Below, piece after piece: positions 19,382 to 27,738 of a stretch of DNA of 64,000 nucleotides. Under the pieces are notes generated by a model that searched no databases, had not been told where the DNA came from, and worked only from the letters and a program-made list of their open reading frames with translations. The position numbers and the translations under genes are program-made. Each line of letters starts with the position of its first letter. The first letter of the stretch is position 1. The stretch covers positions 1,252,144 through 1,316,143 of the forward strand of contig CAWFVV010000003.1 of the NCBI GenBank assembly GCA_963819385.1. Direction: 5' to 3'. This DNA comes from JAVDCA01 sp963819385 (lineage in GTDB: Bacteria; Pseudomonadota; Alphaproteobacteria; Rhizobiales; Xanthobacteraceae).

Positions 19382-20077
19382 TCAAGCCGCATCCCGCCCC
19401 CGCGCCAATCCGTCGAGATGCGCGATCACCTCGTCGAGGTGCATCACGTCGGCATATTTGTGGTGCAGGTCGAACAGGTTGACCTTGTGGCTGAGCAGCG
19501 AGCGGTCGTAGGTGCACTCCTCCACCACGACGTTATGAAACGCGTACGAATAGGCGTCGACCGTGCTGGCCCGCACGCAGCCCGAGGTGCTTTCGCCGCA
19601 GATGATCAGGCTCTCGACGCCGAGCCGGCGCAGGTGCGCCACCAGCGGCGTGCCGAAGAAGCACGAGGCGCGCTCCTTGTGGATGACGAGGTCGCCGGGC
19701 TGCGGCGCCACCTCGGCCTTGATGTGATAGAGTTCCTCCGCCTCCTGGCCCTTGCGGCGATGGGTCGAGTCGACGCCGCCGGTGTCGGCGTGGCGCGTCG
19801 TGTAGATGACCGGGATGCCGGCGCGCCGCGCGGCGGCGAGAAGCTGGCGCGTCGGCTCCAGCGCGTTCCAGGCGTGGACGCCGCATGAGCCGGGATGGAG
19901 CCGGTTGACCTCGCGCACCGGCCGGGCGCCGCCCTGGTAGGCCTTGTTGTAGAGATCGATCGCCAGCACCGCCGGATTGCGCCCGACCTTCAGCTCGCGC
20001 CGATAGGCCTCGTAGATCTCGAGGACCTCGTCGTCGACGATGTCCTTCCAGCAATGATCCTCGAAATCGCGCGCCAT
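19382..20077 (-). CDS. Isochorismatase-family cysteine hydrolase (N-carbamoylsarcosine-amidase-like)
   Basis: 231 residues with the family catalytic triad: Asp41 in VLAIDLYN, Lys134 in VIHKERAS and nucleophile Cys167 in GESTSGCVRAST, preceded by the usual non-proline cis-peptide region. Members cleave C-N bonds of carbamoyl or amide compounds (N-carbamoylsarcosine, maleamate, nicotinamide). The neighbours on the same strand (dienelactone hydrolase, NMT1-type binding protein, NCS2 permease) suggest breakdown of an imported nitrogen heterocycle or amide; that is inference. Confidence 0.88.
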   Translation of the reverse strand: MARDFEDHCWKDIVDDEVLEIYEAYRRELKVGRNPAVLAIDLYNKAYQGGARPVREVNRLHPGSCGVHAWNALEPTRQLLAAARRAGIPVIYTTRHADTGGVDSTHRRKGQEAEELYHIKAEVAPQPGDLVIHKERASCFFGTPLVAHLRRLGVESLIICGESTSGCVRASTVDAYSYAFHNVVVEECTYDRSLLSHKVNLFDLHHKYADVMHLDEVIAHLDGLARGRDAA

Positions 20078-20108
20078 GGCGGGTCTCCGTGGTTATTCCT
20101 TGCGAAAA

Positions 20109-20927
20109 CTATTCATACCGCACGTTGCGGCTGAAATCGTAATCCGTCGCGACGTCGGCGGCAAAGCGCTGGACGATCTGCTTGCCGTCGCGGTCGGGGG
20201 CGAGCGCGGCGCGCAGGAACGCGCGCTGGTCGGCCCAGGCGGCTTCCGCCTGGGCGCGGCGATAACGGCCCGGCATGGTGTCGTTGAGCCAGCCGTGCGG
20301 CGCGTCGCGGTAGACGTGGATGTCGTAGGACTTGGCCGTCCGCTCCAGGCAGTCGCGGAGCTTGCGCACGTCGTCGAGCGAGATGAGATGGTCGGTCTCG
20401 CCGAACAGGCCGAGCACCGGGCAGTCGATGGCCGCGATGATCTCGTCGAGCGCGCGCGGATATTTCGGGTTGACCTGCCACTCGCGCGGCTGCGCCGCGC
20501 CGTACCAGACCAGCGCGGCGGCGAGCGGGCGCGTGGCCGCGAGCACCAGCGGCAGGCGCGCGGTCTGGCAGATGCCCATGACGGCGAGCCGCGTCAGGTC
20601 GGCGGGCGTCTCGCGCCCGAGCGCGTCGATCACCGCCTCGAGCGCCCGCACGGCCTCCGGATCGCTCACGTCGCAGCCGGCGTCGCCGCGATGCAGCGCC
20701 GCCTGGTCGGGATGGCGGAAGTAGAGATCGGGCGCGATCGCGACGAACCCGTCGGCCGCGAAACGCGCGGCGAGGTCGCAGATGTGCCGGGTGAGGCCGT
20801 AACGCTCGTGGACGACGATGACCGCCGGTGCCGTGGCGGCGCTCTCCGGCACCGCGAGGAACGCCGGCATGTCGCCGCACATGATGGTTCGCGTACGCGT
20901 ATGCTCGGCGACGTCGCCCGCTGTCAT
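20109..20927 (-). CDS. Dienelactone-hydrolase-family alpha/beta hydrolase
   Basis: 272 residues, cytoplasmic. The DLH features are visible: VVHERYGLTRHI (Glu41 of the E-x-[YF]-G motif), the nucleophile elbow MGICQTAR with Cys120 in place of serine, the acid Asp179 in GETDHLI and His211 in APHGWLND. Family members open lactone rings or ester bonds. The elbow is G-x-C-x-x-A rather than the classical GYCLGG. Start ATG at 20927 overlaps the stop of the upstream binding-protein gene (ATGA). Confidence 0.88.
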   Translation of the reverse strand: MTAGDVAEHTRTRTIMCGDMPAFLAVPESAATAPAVIVVHERYGLTRHICDLAARFAADGFVAIAPDLYFRHPDQAALHRGDAGCDVSDPEAVRALEAVIDALGRETPADLTRLAVMGICQTARLPLVLAATRPLAAALVWYGAAQPREWQVNPKYPRALDEIIAAIDCPVLGLFGETDHLISLDDVRKLRDCLERTAKSYDIHVYRDAPHGWLNDTMPGRYRRAQAEAAWADQRAFLRAALAPDRDGKQIVQRFAADVATDYDFSRNVRYE

Positions 20928-21892
20928 TGTCTGGCGACCTCCGCGAGGAAACCGGCATCGACGAAATTCGCGAGCGGCGGCGCCGCCGCCATGTCGCCCA
21001 TCGCGACCAAGGCGTCGAGGTTGGCCTTGATGCCCTCCTCGAACAGCGCCGCATCGGGTGCGATTACCTGCTGGCGGACATAGAGGTCGTAGGTCTTCGC
21101 GGCGACGTCCGGGTTGGTCCTGGTGTGCTTCGCCAGGATGGCGATGACCTCGGCGCGGTTGGCCGGATCGTAGAAGTAGCGCGTCGCGCGGATATGGACG
21201 CGCAGGAACGCCAGCACGTCGGCGCGGTGCTGCGCGGCCCAGCGCGTGTCGACCTCGATGTTGTTCTGCGCCCAGTGCGGCAGATAGTCCGGCACGCTGC
21301 CGAGGTCGACGAAACCCTGCTCGAGCGCGATGAAATCCTGCGGATTGGTCAGCATCGCGCCCGCGACCGCGCCGGAGAGGAGCTGCGCGAAGCGGTTGGG
21401 CGTGCCGCCGCTGTAGATCAGGTCGTAGTCCTTGTCGCCGAGCCCGTTGCGGCGCGCCATCACGCGCAGGAAATAAAGCGTCACGTCGGTTCGGCCGCCG
21501 ACGCTGATGGTTTTGTCCTTGAGCTCGCCCCAGCCCTTCGTTCCCTTGGCGGCGACCATGCGGAACGGCGAATTCGATGCGGCGCCCGCGATGATGCGGA
21601 TCGGCGCCCCGCGCGCGATCGCGCGCAGCGTCTGGTCGGTCGCGGCCTGCCCGATGTTGAGCGAGCCGGCAGCGAGCTGCTGCAGCACGCCGTTGGCCGA
21701 GCCGGGGATGATCGTGTCGACGCTGAGCCCTTCGGCCTCGTAGAACTTCTTCTCCTCCGCGATGTAATGCGGAATGCTGAACGCGGTCGCGCTGGTGATG
21801 CCGAGCGTGATGGCGCCCGCCGCGCGGGCGCAGCCCGACGCGGCGAGGATCAGAGCGAGCGCAAACGCGGGCAGACGAAGCATGCGTGCCAT
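20924..21892 (-). CDS. ABC transporter substrate-binding protein, NMT1/SsuA/ThiY-like
   Basis: 322 residues from ATG 21892: signal with a possible lipobox (LILAASGCARA), then the family blocks HYIAEEKKFYEAEGL, GSANGVLQQLAAGSLNIGQAA and the AKGTKGWGELKDKTISVGG stretch. Relatives bind sulfonates, nitrate, pyrimidine precursors or phthalate-like acids. No cognate permease or ATPase lies in the window, so it is an orphan or is served elsewhere. An in-frame start at 21955 would add an atypical 21-residue leader. Its stop overlaps the hydrolase start by four bases. Confidence 0.88.
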   Translation of the reverse strand: MARMLRLPAFALALILAASGCARAAGAITLGITSATAFSIPHYIAEEKKFYEAEGLSVDTIIPGSANGVLQQLAAGSLNIGQAATDQTLRAIARGAPIRIIAGAASNSPFRMVAAKGTKGWGELKDKTISVGGRTDVTLYFLRVMARRNGLGDKDYDLIYSGGTPNRFAQLLSGAVAGAMLTNPQDFIALEQGFVDLGSVPDYLPHWAQNNIEVDTRWAAQHRADVLAFLRVHIRATRYFYDPANRAEVIAILAKHTRTNPDVAAKTYDLYVRQQVIAPDAALFEEGIKANLDALVAMGDMAAAPPLANFVDAGFLAEVARQ

Positions 21893-21973
21893 CGCGGCAT
21901 GATCGTCAAATATCCGGCGCTCGACAAGGCGGCCGCCGTGCGATGCGGTCGTCATGCCCGGCCATGACGCGCT

Positions 21974-23353
21974 CTACTCGGCGGCCTTCGCTGCTTGCGC
22001 GCCGACGACGTCGGCTTCCGTCTTCACCGGCGCCGGCTCGGCGCACAACAGCGCGTAGAGCACCACCAGCGTGACGCCGCCGGAGATCACCGGCTGCTGC
22101 ACCAGGAGGCGCACGATCACCGGCATCGTCTGCATCACCTCGGGCGAGATGAACAGGCCGCCGAGCCCGATCAGCATGGCGAGGCCCGCGACCATCAGCT
22201 TGCGGTCGTCCCACTGGACGGCCGCGAGCATGTGCACGCCATGCATGAACACGACGCCGAACAGGAGCGTCGCGGCGGCCGAGACGACCGGCAGCGGCAC
22301 CACGACCAGCAGCATGTCGAACTTCACGCAGGCGCCGAGCACGATGAGGAGGGCGCCCGCGGCCGCGGTGCCGAAGCGCGAGCCGACGCGGGTGGTGCGC
22401 AGCATGCCCATGTTGTCCGGATAGACGATGGTGCTGAAGCCGCCGACCAGCCCGGCGAGCACGGCGCCGATGCCCATCGCGAAGGTGCCTTGCGCGCTGC
22501 GGTCGGACGGCAGTCGCTCGCCGCCCCAGTCGGCGACGATCTGGTAGAGCGCCATCGAGCCGACGCCGGCCGGCAGCAGCACGAGCAGAAAGACGACGAC
22601 GAGCTCGGGATCGACCGCGAACCCGAACGGAAACAGCTTGGGCGTCACCAGCCACGGCGCGCCCATCACGGCGCCGAGCGAGATTGGCCGGAATGCCGCG
22701 TAGCAGGCGGTGCCGAGCGCAAGTCCGATCAGGATCGCGCCGCGCCGTAGCGGGCCGCCCCACAGCGTCACCGCGATCAGCCCGGCGAGGCAGATCGCGC
22801 CGGCGCCCAGGTTGATCAGTGGAAAGCCCGGGCTCTGCTTCAGGCCGATCCAGTTCGGGAACGCCACGTTGGCGATCTGCACCATGATCAGCACGACGAT
22901 CATGCCGGAGATGATCGGCGCACGCATGAAGCGCGCCAACAGGCCGATGACGCTGAAGCCTTTGATCGAGACCGTCAGCACGCACCAGATCAGGCTCGCG
23001 ACCAGGAGCGAGCCGTAGGCGGCGCCGAGCCCGCCCGCGAGATGGCCGGTGGCGAGCAGGGCCGCGAAGCAGCCCGCATATGGGCCTTGCGTGATCGGCA
23101 GGCGCAGCAGGAGGACCGATTGCAGGATGGTGGTGAGGCCGCAGACCATGAAGGTCATGCCGTAGAGATACGCGATCTGCTCGGGCGTGAGCTGGAACGC
23201 GCGGCCGAGCAGGGCGGGGAAGACGAACATCCCGGTCATGCCGAACACGTTCTGCAGGCCGACCACCAGAAGCTGGGATGCCGGCAGGCGTTCGTTGATT
23301 CCGACGTCGAAAATGTTGGCGCCCTCGGCGCGGCGCTCGGCGGCTGCGGTCAC
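21974..23353 (-). CDS. NCS2-family nucleobase:cation symporter (xanthine/uracil permease-like)
   Basis: 459 residues with about 13-14 hydrophobic segments. Blocks typical of NCS2: GLQNVFGMTGMFVFPALLG near residue 30, and the YPDNMGMLRTTRVGSR stretch, which corresponds to the N-x-G...T-R signature near TM10. GTG 23353 was chosen over ATG 23419 because GGGAGGGG stands seven bases before it and the longer form adds a charged unlikely leader. Substrate class is likely a purine, pyrimidine or related ring. First gene of a minus-strand cluster with the orphan binding protein and two hydrolases. Confidence 0.88.
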   Translation of the reverse strand: MTAAAERRAEGANIFDVGINERLPASQLLVVGLQNVFGMTGMFVFPALLGRAFQLTPEQIAYLYGMTFMVCGLTTILQSVLLLRLPITQGPYAGCFAALLATGHLAGGLGAAYGSLLVASLIWCVLTVSIKGFSVIGLLARFMRAPIISGMIVVLIMVQIANVAFPNWIGLKQSPGFPLINLGAGAICLAGLIAVTLWGGPLRRGAILIGLALGTACYAAFRPISLGAVMGAPWLVTPKLFPFGFAVDPELVVVFLLVLLPAGVGSMALYQIVADWGGERLPSDRSAQGTFAMGIGAVLAGLVGGFSTIVYPDNMGMLRTTRVGSRFGTAAAGALLIVLGACVKFDMLLVVVPLPVVSAAATLLFGVVFMHGVHMLAAVQWDDRKLMVAGLAMLIGLGGLFISPEVMQTMPVIVRLLVQQPVISGGVTLVVLYALLCAEPAPVKTEADVVGAQAAKAAE

Positions 23354-23775
23354 GGCAATCCCCTCCCGTCTCTTTTTGTCGTCTGTTTTTTTCCGGCGCG
23401 CCCCCGAACCGGAGTGCACGACTCCTAGCGGTTTTTGCCGAGGCCGGGAAGCGGGCGGGGTGTCGCTGTCGGAATCGTGGTTCGCGCGATGTCGGCTCGG
23501 GCCATCGGTCCAAGGCGCCGGAGTCGGTGGTCGCGCGCGCTTGCATACTGCGACGGGAATTGCTGCACTACAATCTCAAGCCGGAGTAATGCTCGTGAGG
23601 CAGGCACGGAGATTGAGCTCCCTCTCCCCCTTCAGGGGGAGAGGGTCGGGGTGAGGGGGCGCTTCCGCGAGTTCGCTACGTCCGAGTATGTGGAGACGCC
23701 CCCTCATCCCGACCTTCTCCCCCTGAAGGGGGAGAAGGAGCGCAAGCGCCCTGCTCACCTCACTGATCAAACACG
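23354..23775. other. Divergent intergenic region
   Basis: 422 bases between the NCS2 permease and the PanE-like gene, holding a REP-like palindrome (23621-23738) near its right end. Both flanking genes must start from here; I could not pick out convincing -35/-10 pairs. Confidence 0.45.
23621..23738. repeat. REP-like inverted repeat
   Basis: Two arms of about 41 bases (23621-23661 and 23697-23738) are imperfect inverted copies, each itself a hairpin of the form CTCCCCCTTCAGGGGGAGA. They flank a 35-base spacer. Such 'CCCTCTCCCCCTTCAGGGGGAGAGGG' units are common dispersed intergenic elements in rhizobial genomes. Confidence 0.75.
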
Positions 23776-24822
23776 ATGCAAAAGAAAATCGCGGTTCTCG
23801 GTACCGGCGCGAACGGAAGCTGTGTCGCGGCCGACCTCACCAATGCCGGGCTCGACGTCGTGCTCATCGACCAGTGGCCGGCTCACATCGAGGCCATGCG
23901 GGCCAACGGCCTCCATGTCACCCTGAGGCAGGGCGAAATCCATGCCAAGGTGCGGGCCTATCACCTGTGCGAGCTCGCCTCGATGCATCAGGTCTTCGAT
24001 GTCGTGTTTCTGGTGACCAAGGCCTATGATACCCGCTGGCATGCCGAGCTCATCAAGCCTTATCTGAAGCCGGACGGTTTCCTGGTTGGGCTGCAGAACA
24101 GCATGACGGCCCACGTCATCGCCGATGTGGTCGGCCCGTCCCGCACGCTGGGCTGCGTTCCCGAGCTGTCGTCGTATTGCTTCGAGCCGGGTCGCGTGAA
24201 GCGAAACACGGCTCCGGACAGAACCTGGTTTGCGCTCGGGAGCTTTCACCCCTCCACGGACGGGCGAGAAGAGGATGTCGCCGCGATCCTGCGGCATGCC
24301 GGAAAGGTAGAGCTCACGCCGCACATCCTCGCGGCCAAGTACATGAAGCTCGTCTTGAACTCGATGACGCTCGGCACGATCGCGATGACGGGAGGCGAGC
24401 TTACCGACCGGCAGCCCGATGGCATGCAGGACTTCATGATGCGGCTCGGCTCCGAATCGCTCAAGGTCGGCGAAGCGCTGGGCCACCCGATCGTCCCGAT
24501 CTTCGGCCTCACCTCCGCGGAGATCGAAGGATCGAACAACCTGCTCATGAAGCTGGTCGACAAGGTCAATCACGACATCGGCCCCGGGCGCGGCGCCAAC
24601 ACGACGCTGCAGGACCATATGAAGGGACGGCTCAGCGAAGTCGACCTGATCAACGGCCTGGTGGTCGAAGAGGGCCGCAAGCGCGGAATTCCGACCCCCG
24701 CCAACGAGACGCTCGTCGAGATCACGCGCCGGATCTACGTCGGCGAACTCAAGCCCGATCCTGCGAATCTCGCCATCGCGCTCGAGCTGCTGAATGCGAA
24801 GCTCCAGGCTGCCTCGCCGTAA
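23776..24822 (+). CDS. 2-dehydropantoate 2-reductase-like (PanE/ApbA) NAD(P)-dependent reductase
   Basis: 348 residues. The N-terminal Rossmann start KIAVLGTGANGSCVAADL carries GxGxxG (residues 9-14), VVLIDQWPAH ends strand beta-2, and the helical C-terminal domain has the KYMKLVLNSMT block with the family lysine and ALELLNAKLQ tail. True PanE is about 300 residues; the longer form and lone position mean another ketoacid may be the substrate. ATG 23776 lies 38 bases after a REP element. Confidence 0.85.
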   Translation: MQKKIAVLGTGANGSCVAADLTNAGLDVVLIDQWPAHIEAMRANGLHVTLRQGEIHAKVRAYHLCELASMHQVFDVVFLVTKAYDTRWHAELIKPYLKPDGFLVGLQNSMTAHVIADVVGPSRTLGCVPELSSYCFEPGRVKRNTAPDRTWFALGSFHPSTDGREEDVAAILRHAGKVELTPHILAAKYMKLVLNSMTLGTIAMTGGELTDRQPDGMQDFMMRLGSESLKVGEALGHPIVPIFGLTSAEIEGSNNLLMKLVDKVNHDIGPGRGANTTLQDHMKGRLSEVDLINGLVVEEGRKRGIPTPANETLVEITRRIYVGELKPDPANLAIALELLNAKLQAASP

Positions 24823-24862
24823 TCCCGCGTCGCCGCACGTGGCCGCTGGGGTGTGGCTTCGG

Positions 24863-26299
24863 CTAGGCTGAAGGGATGCTCTGTGCGTGCCGGAAGACGT
24901 TGTCGGGATCGAACGCCGCCTTGATCTGCTTGAGGCGCGCGAGGTTCTGGCCCCAATAGGCGGTTGGCCAGTCGGTCAGGTCGAGATCGCAATAGTTCAC
25001 ATAGGATTGGCCCGACGCATAGGGCCGCATGGCGGCGTAGACCGCGCCCATGTCGGCGAGGCGCTGCGGCGTGTCTTTCGCGTCGGTCCAGCTGGCGCCG
25101 TATTGCATGCAGAACAGCGTGCCCTTGCGATGCGCGAACGCCGTGGCATCGGCCGCCGGTGTCGCGATCGTGCCGCCATAGGAGTCGCAGATCACGTAGA
25201 CGTCGGATTTCTTCGCAATCGCATTCATCAGGGCGGCGAGCCCTGCATCGCTCAAGGGCGACGTGACGTAGTCGGACTTCCCCTTCATCGGCGCCGACGC
25301 GTAGTTCCAGCCGCCGCTGCCGGCGAAATAGTTGATCGAGCTCATGTAGGACATCGGCGAGATGCTCGGCGTGGTCGACAGCGCGCCGAGCTCGTGCCGC
25401 AGCTGCGCCAGCGTGCCGATCGACTGGCCGCCGCAGAGCAGGTTGATGGTGCCGCCGCCGTGCGGCGTGATCGTGAGATGCGCGTTGATCTGGATGGGCG
25501 CCTGCGGCGCCCAGGCTTGCCAGGTCTTCATGACCGCGGCGGCGCGGGCCGGGCTCAGCCCCTGCCAGCTCATCTTGAAGACGTAGACGGTGCCGACCGT
25601 GTGCAGCTGGAAGCGGTAGCCGGTCGCGACGCCGAAGCTGCCGCCCCCGCCGCCGCGGCAGGCCCAGAACAGGTCCGGGTTCTGCTGCGCGTCGGCATGG
25701 ACCGGCTTGCCCTGCGGGTCGATCAGGTCGACGGACAGCAGGCTGTCGCACGCGAGCCCGAACGGCCGCGCCAGGTGGCCGTAGCCGCCGCCGAGCACGT
25801 GGCCCGAGACGCCGACGGTCGGGCAGCTTCCGCCCGGGAAGCCCTGACCATGCGGCGCCACCACGTTGTAGAACGCGCCGAGCGACGCCCCGGCGCCGAC
25901 GGTCGCGGTCTTCGTCGTCGCATCGTAGCTGATCGCGGCGAGCAGCCGGGTATCGATCACCACGCTCGCGCTTTGCGACAGGCCCTCGTAGGAGTGCCCG
26001 CCGGACCGCATCGCGAACGGCAGATTGTTGGTTCTGCACCAGTCGACCATGGTGCCGACCCCGCTCGCGGTCTTGCACATGGCGCGCAGCGCGGGGGTGA
26101 GCATCGTGCGGGCGTTGAACGCCGGCTGGTACGTGACGAATTGCGCATCGCCCGGCTGCAGCAGCAGGGCGTCGGCGGTCGGCAGGTTCGGCAGCGGCGG
26201 GAGCGCGGCCGCGGCACGCCGGGCGGAGAAGACGGCGGGCGCGGCGACCGCCGTCGCGGCGATGCCCTTCACGAAACGGCGGCGTGTCGATCGAGACAT
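24863..26299 (-). CDS. Tat-exported berberine-bridge-type FAD-dependent oxidase, bicovalent flavin
   Basis: 478 residues. Tat signal (MSRSTRRRFVKGIAATA) is followed by a PCMH-type FAD domain: His102 in RSGGHSYEG and Cys159 in GGSCPTVGVSGH match the two residues that bind FAD covalently in berberine-bridge-type enzymes. The BBE C-terminal block NYCDLDL ... YWGQNLARLKQIKAAFDPDNVF closes the chain. Members oxidise sugars, alcohols or alkaloids with O2. ATG 26299 follows GGGGGGAAG; it is convergent with the reductase gene. Confidence 0.9.
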   Translation of the reverse strand: MSRSTRRRFVKGIAATAVAAPAVFSARRAAAALPPLPNLPTADALLLQPGDAQFVTYQPAFNARTMLTPALRAMCKTASGVGTMVDWCRTNNLPFAMRSGGHSYEGLSQSASVVIDTRLLAAISYDATTKTATVGAGASLGAFYNVVAPHGQGFPGGSCPTVGVSGHVLGGGYGHLARPFGLACDSLLSVDLIDPQGKPVHADAQQNPDLFWACRGGGGGSFGVATGYRFQLHTVGTVYVFKMSWQGLSPARAAAVMKTWQAWAPQAPIQINAHLTITPHGGGTINLLCGGQSIGTLAQLRHELGALSTTPSISPMSYMSSINYFAGSGGWNYASAPMKGKSDYVTSPLSDAGLAALMNAIAKKSDVYVICDSYGGTIATPAADATAFAHRKGTLFCMQYGASWTDAKDTPQRLADMGAVYAAMRPYASGQSYVNYCDLDLTDWPTAYWGQNLARLKQIKAAFDPDNVFRHAQSIPSA

Positions 26300-26539
26300 G
26301 TGAGTCTGCTTCCCCCCGGAGGCGCAGTCAGCCTCGTCGCAATCCAACATAGCATGATTTCCGTAGACGCAGTGCAGTCCCGTCTCGACGGCGCCGGGTA
26401 CCGCCGCGGAATCGGCCGCGCTCCACTGCGTCGACAAATTTTCGGCGGATGCGCGCCGGATTTTGCATGGCCAATGTGACCTCGGAGCAGCGCATGTTGC
26501 CCCGGGGGGTAGTGTGAGTGCGTGAGGGGGGACGTCGTG

Positions 26540-26893
26540 ATGGACGAACGCGAGCAGGCGTTGCAATACGCCGCGAAGCTCAGGGGACTCTCGCTGGTGC
26601 GCACCGGCACCACCTTCGCTCTGGCCAGATACGTGCTGCGCGACGCCAGCCTCGACGAGGTCGCCAGCTTTCTCGCCGACGACGAGGGTCGCGAGCCGGC
26701 GGAGACGAGCGGCGACCGGCGCGCCAACCTGAGCGCCATGATCAAGGCCGAGCGTGCGCTGCTGGCCGAGATCGAGCAGGCGACGCAGAGGGTCGGCGCC
26801 GAGCGCCGCGATCGCAGCACGACCGAGTTGGCCTTGGCGGAAATCCGCCGCCGCATCGCCGAGCTGCAGAACGAGATGGGGCATAAGAGATGA
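26540..26893 (+). CDS. Small coiled-coil protein of unknown function
   Basis: 117 residues: an N-terminal part (ALQYAAKLRGLSLVRTG... EVASFLADDE) and a C-terminal charged helix with heptad-like spacing (LLAEIEQATQRV, RRRIAELQNEMGHKR). GAGGGGGG precedes ATG 26540, making it preferable to the start at 26522. It is the last host gene before the tRNA-derived repeat at 26941. Confidence 0.6.
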   Translation: MDEREQALQYAAKLRGLSLVRTGTTFALARYVLRDASLDEVASFLADDEGREPAETSGDRRANLSAMIKAERALLAEIEQATQRVGAERRDRSTTELALAEIRRRIAELQNEMGHKR

Positions 26894-26940
26894 GGGCGGC
26901 GCGGCTCCGAACTCAGCCGGAATGGATGACGGGCGCCAGA

Positions 26941-26965
26941 ATGGTGCTGCCGGGGAGGATTGAAC
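26941..26965 (-). repeat. 25-base copy of the tRNA-Thr 3' end
   Basis: Identical over 25 bases to 27625-27649, the 3' end (CCA, acceptor and T-arm side) of the tRNA-Thr fragment that forms the prophage att site; the match stops abruptly at 26965. Read on the minus strand it is only the last third of a tRNA, so it is not a functional tRNA. Likely a remnant of an older integration in the same gene, or one side of a tandem insertion. Confidence 0.75.
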
Positions 26966-27013
26966 CTCGCTTAGCCATGCTGCTATACATGTATAGCAAC
27001 CTGGAGTCTCCGA

Positions 27014-27232
27014 ATGCTTGCCCTTCGCCTACCGCCCGACATCGAGGAGAGGCTTGACGCCTTGGCCCGGAAGACGGGCCGCAGCAAGAGCTATTATGCG
27101 CGCGAGGCGATCCTGCGCCAGCTCGAGGACATCGAGGATTATTATCTGGCGCGACGGCGCCTGGCGCGTGGCGGACCGCGCGTCACGCTTGAAACTCTGG
27201 AGCGGCAGCTCAAGCAACGCGCGAAGCGCTGA
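27014..27232 (+). CDS. Ribbon-helix-helix antitoxin, RelB/CopG-like
   Basis: 72 residues. The start LALRLPPDIEERLDALARKTGRS and SYYAREAI give the strand and two helices of an RHH DNA-binding fold; the C-terminal half is basic and helical (LARRRLARGGP, ETLERQLKQR), where such antitoxins grip the toxin. It overlaps the toxin gene by one base (TGATG) and should repress the operon, alone or with toxin. Confidence 0.85.
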   Translation: MLALRLPPDIEERLDALARKTGRSKSYYAREAILRQLEDIEDYYLARRRLARGGPRVTLETLERQLKQRAKR

Positions 27233-27507
27233 TGGTCGCGCGAGTTTGGCTGGTCGAATTTGATCGGGCAGCCGCCCGCGACCTGCGAAAGCTCGGTGCG
27301 CAAGCCGAAACCCGGGTGTTGAACTTCTTGCGTCAACGCATTGCCGGCAGCGAAAACCCGCGCCGCCTAGGCAGCGCGCTCACCGGCGATCTCACGGGCC
27401 TTTGGCGCTACCGTGTCGGCGACTATCGCATCGTCGCCGCCATCGAGGACGATCGCTTCGTGGTGCTGGTGGTGGCGGTTGGGCATCGCCGGGAAGTCTA
27501 TCGCTGA
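27232..27507 (+). CDS. RelE/ParE-superfamily toxin
   Basis: 91 residues. VWLVEFDRAAARDLRKL is the family start helix, LTGDLTGLWRYRVGDYRIV the beta-sheet core, and VVAVGHRREVYR the terminal strand with conserved His-Arg-x-x-x-Tyr. RelE members cut mRNA on the ribosome, ParE members poison gyrase; the sequence favours the RelE/StbE group but does not decide. It sits with its antitoxin between two tRNA-3'-end repeats next to the prophage. Confidence 0.87.
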   Translation: MVARVWLVEFDRAAARDLRKLGAQAETRVLNFLRQRIAGSENPRRLGSALTGDLTGLWRYRVGDYRIVAAIEDDRFVVLVVAVGHRREVYR

Positions 27508-27625
27508 AATACTCGGAGGCTGTCGGCACAGAATAGGCGGATGTTACCGGATCGTTCTGGGCTGTTCGCCACAATCGGTTCACGTCACGCAAGGCGTAAA
27601 AGCTCTATTTCACAAGGGATTTTGA

Positions 27626-27682
27626 TGGTGCTGCCGGGGAGGATTGAACTCACGACCTCTCCCTTACCAAGGGAGTGCTCGG
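27626..27682 (-). other. Left attachment site: 3' part of tRNA-Thr(GGU)
   Basis: On the minus strand this reads GAGCACTCCC, TTGGTAA, GGGAGAGGTC, then the T-arm and acceptor 3' side ending GCACCA. It is the anticodon arm (anticodon GGT), variable loop, T-arm and CCA end of tRNA-Thr, with CCA at 27626-27628. The 5' ~20 bases (acceptor 5' side and most of the D arm) are missing beyond 27682. It is what tyrosine integrases leave at the host-3'-end side after inserting into a tRNA gene; the intact tRNA should lie at the far right end. Confidence 0.82.
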
Positions 27683-27738
27683 CGCTGTAATCATTATTAT
27701 TTTCGGCACCAACCATCATTTTCCACGGATTCTCCATG

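Noticed and set aside
21906..23546. 546-residue minus-strand frame in another phase over the NCS2 gene
   Set aside because: Extreme Arg/Ala content; the NCS2 frame has membrane segments and family motifs.
24735..26479. Long frames on both strands over the FAD oxidase
   Set aside because: Shadow frames; the oxidase frame has cofactor motifs and a signal peptide.
26941..27000. tRNA gene
   Set aside because: Only 25 bases match a tRNA 3' end; anticodon and D arms are missing.
27626..27701. Complete tRNA-Thr gene
   Set aside because: The 5' acceptor strand and most of the D arm are replaced by unrelated AT-rich sequence after 27682.
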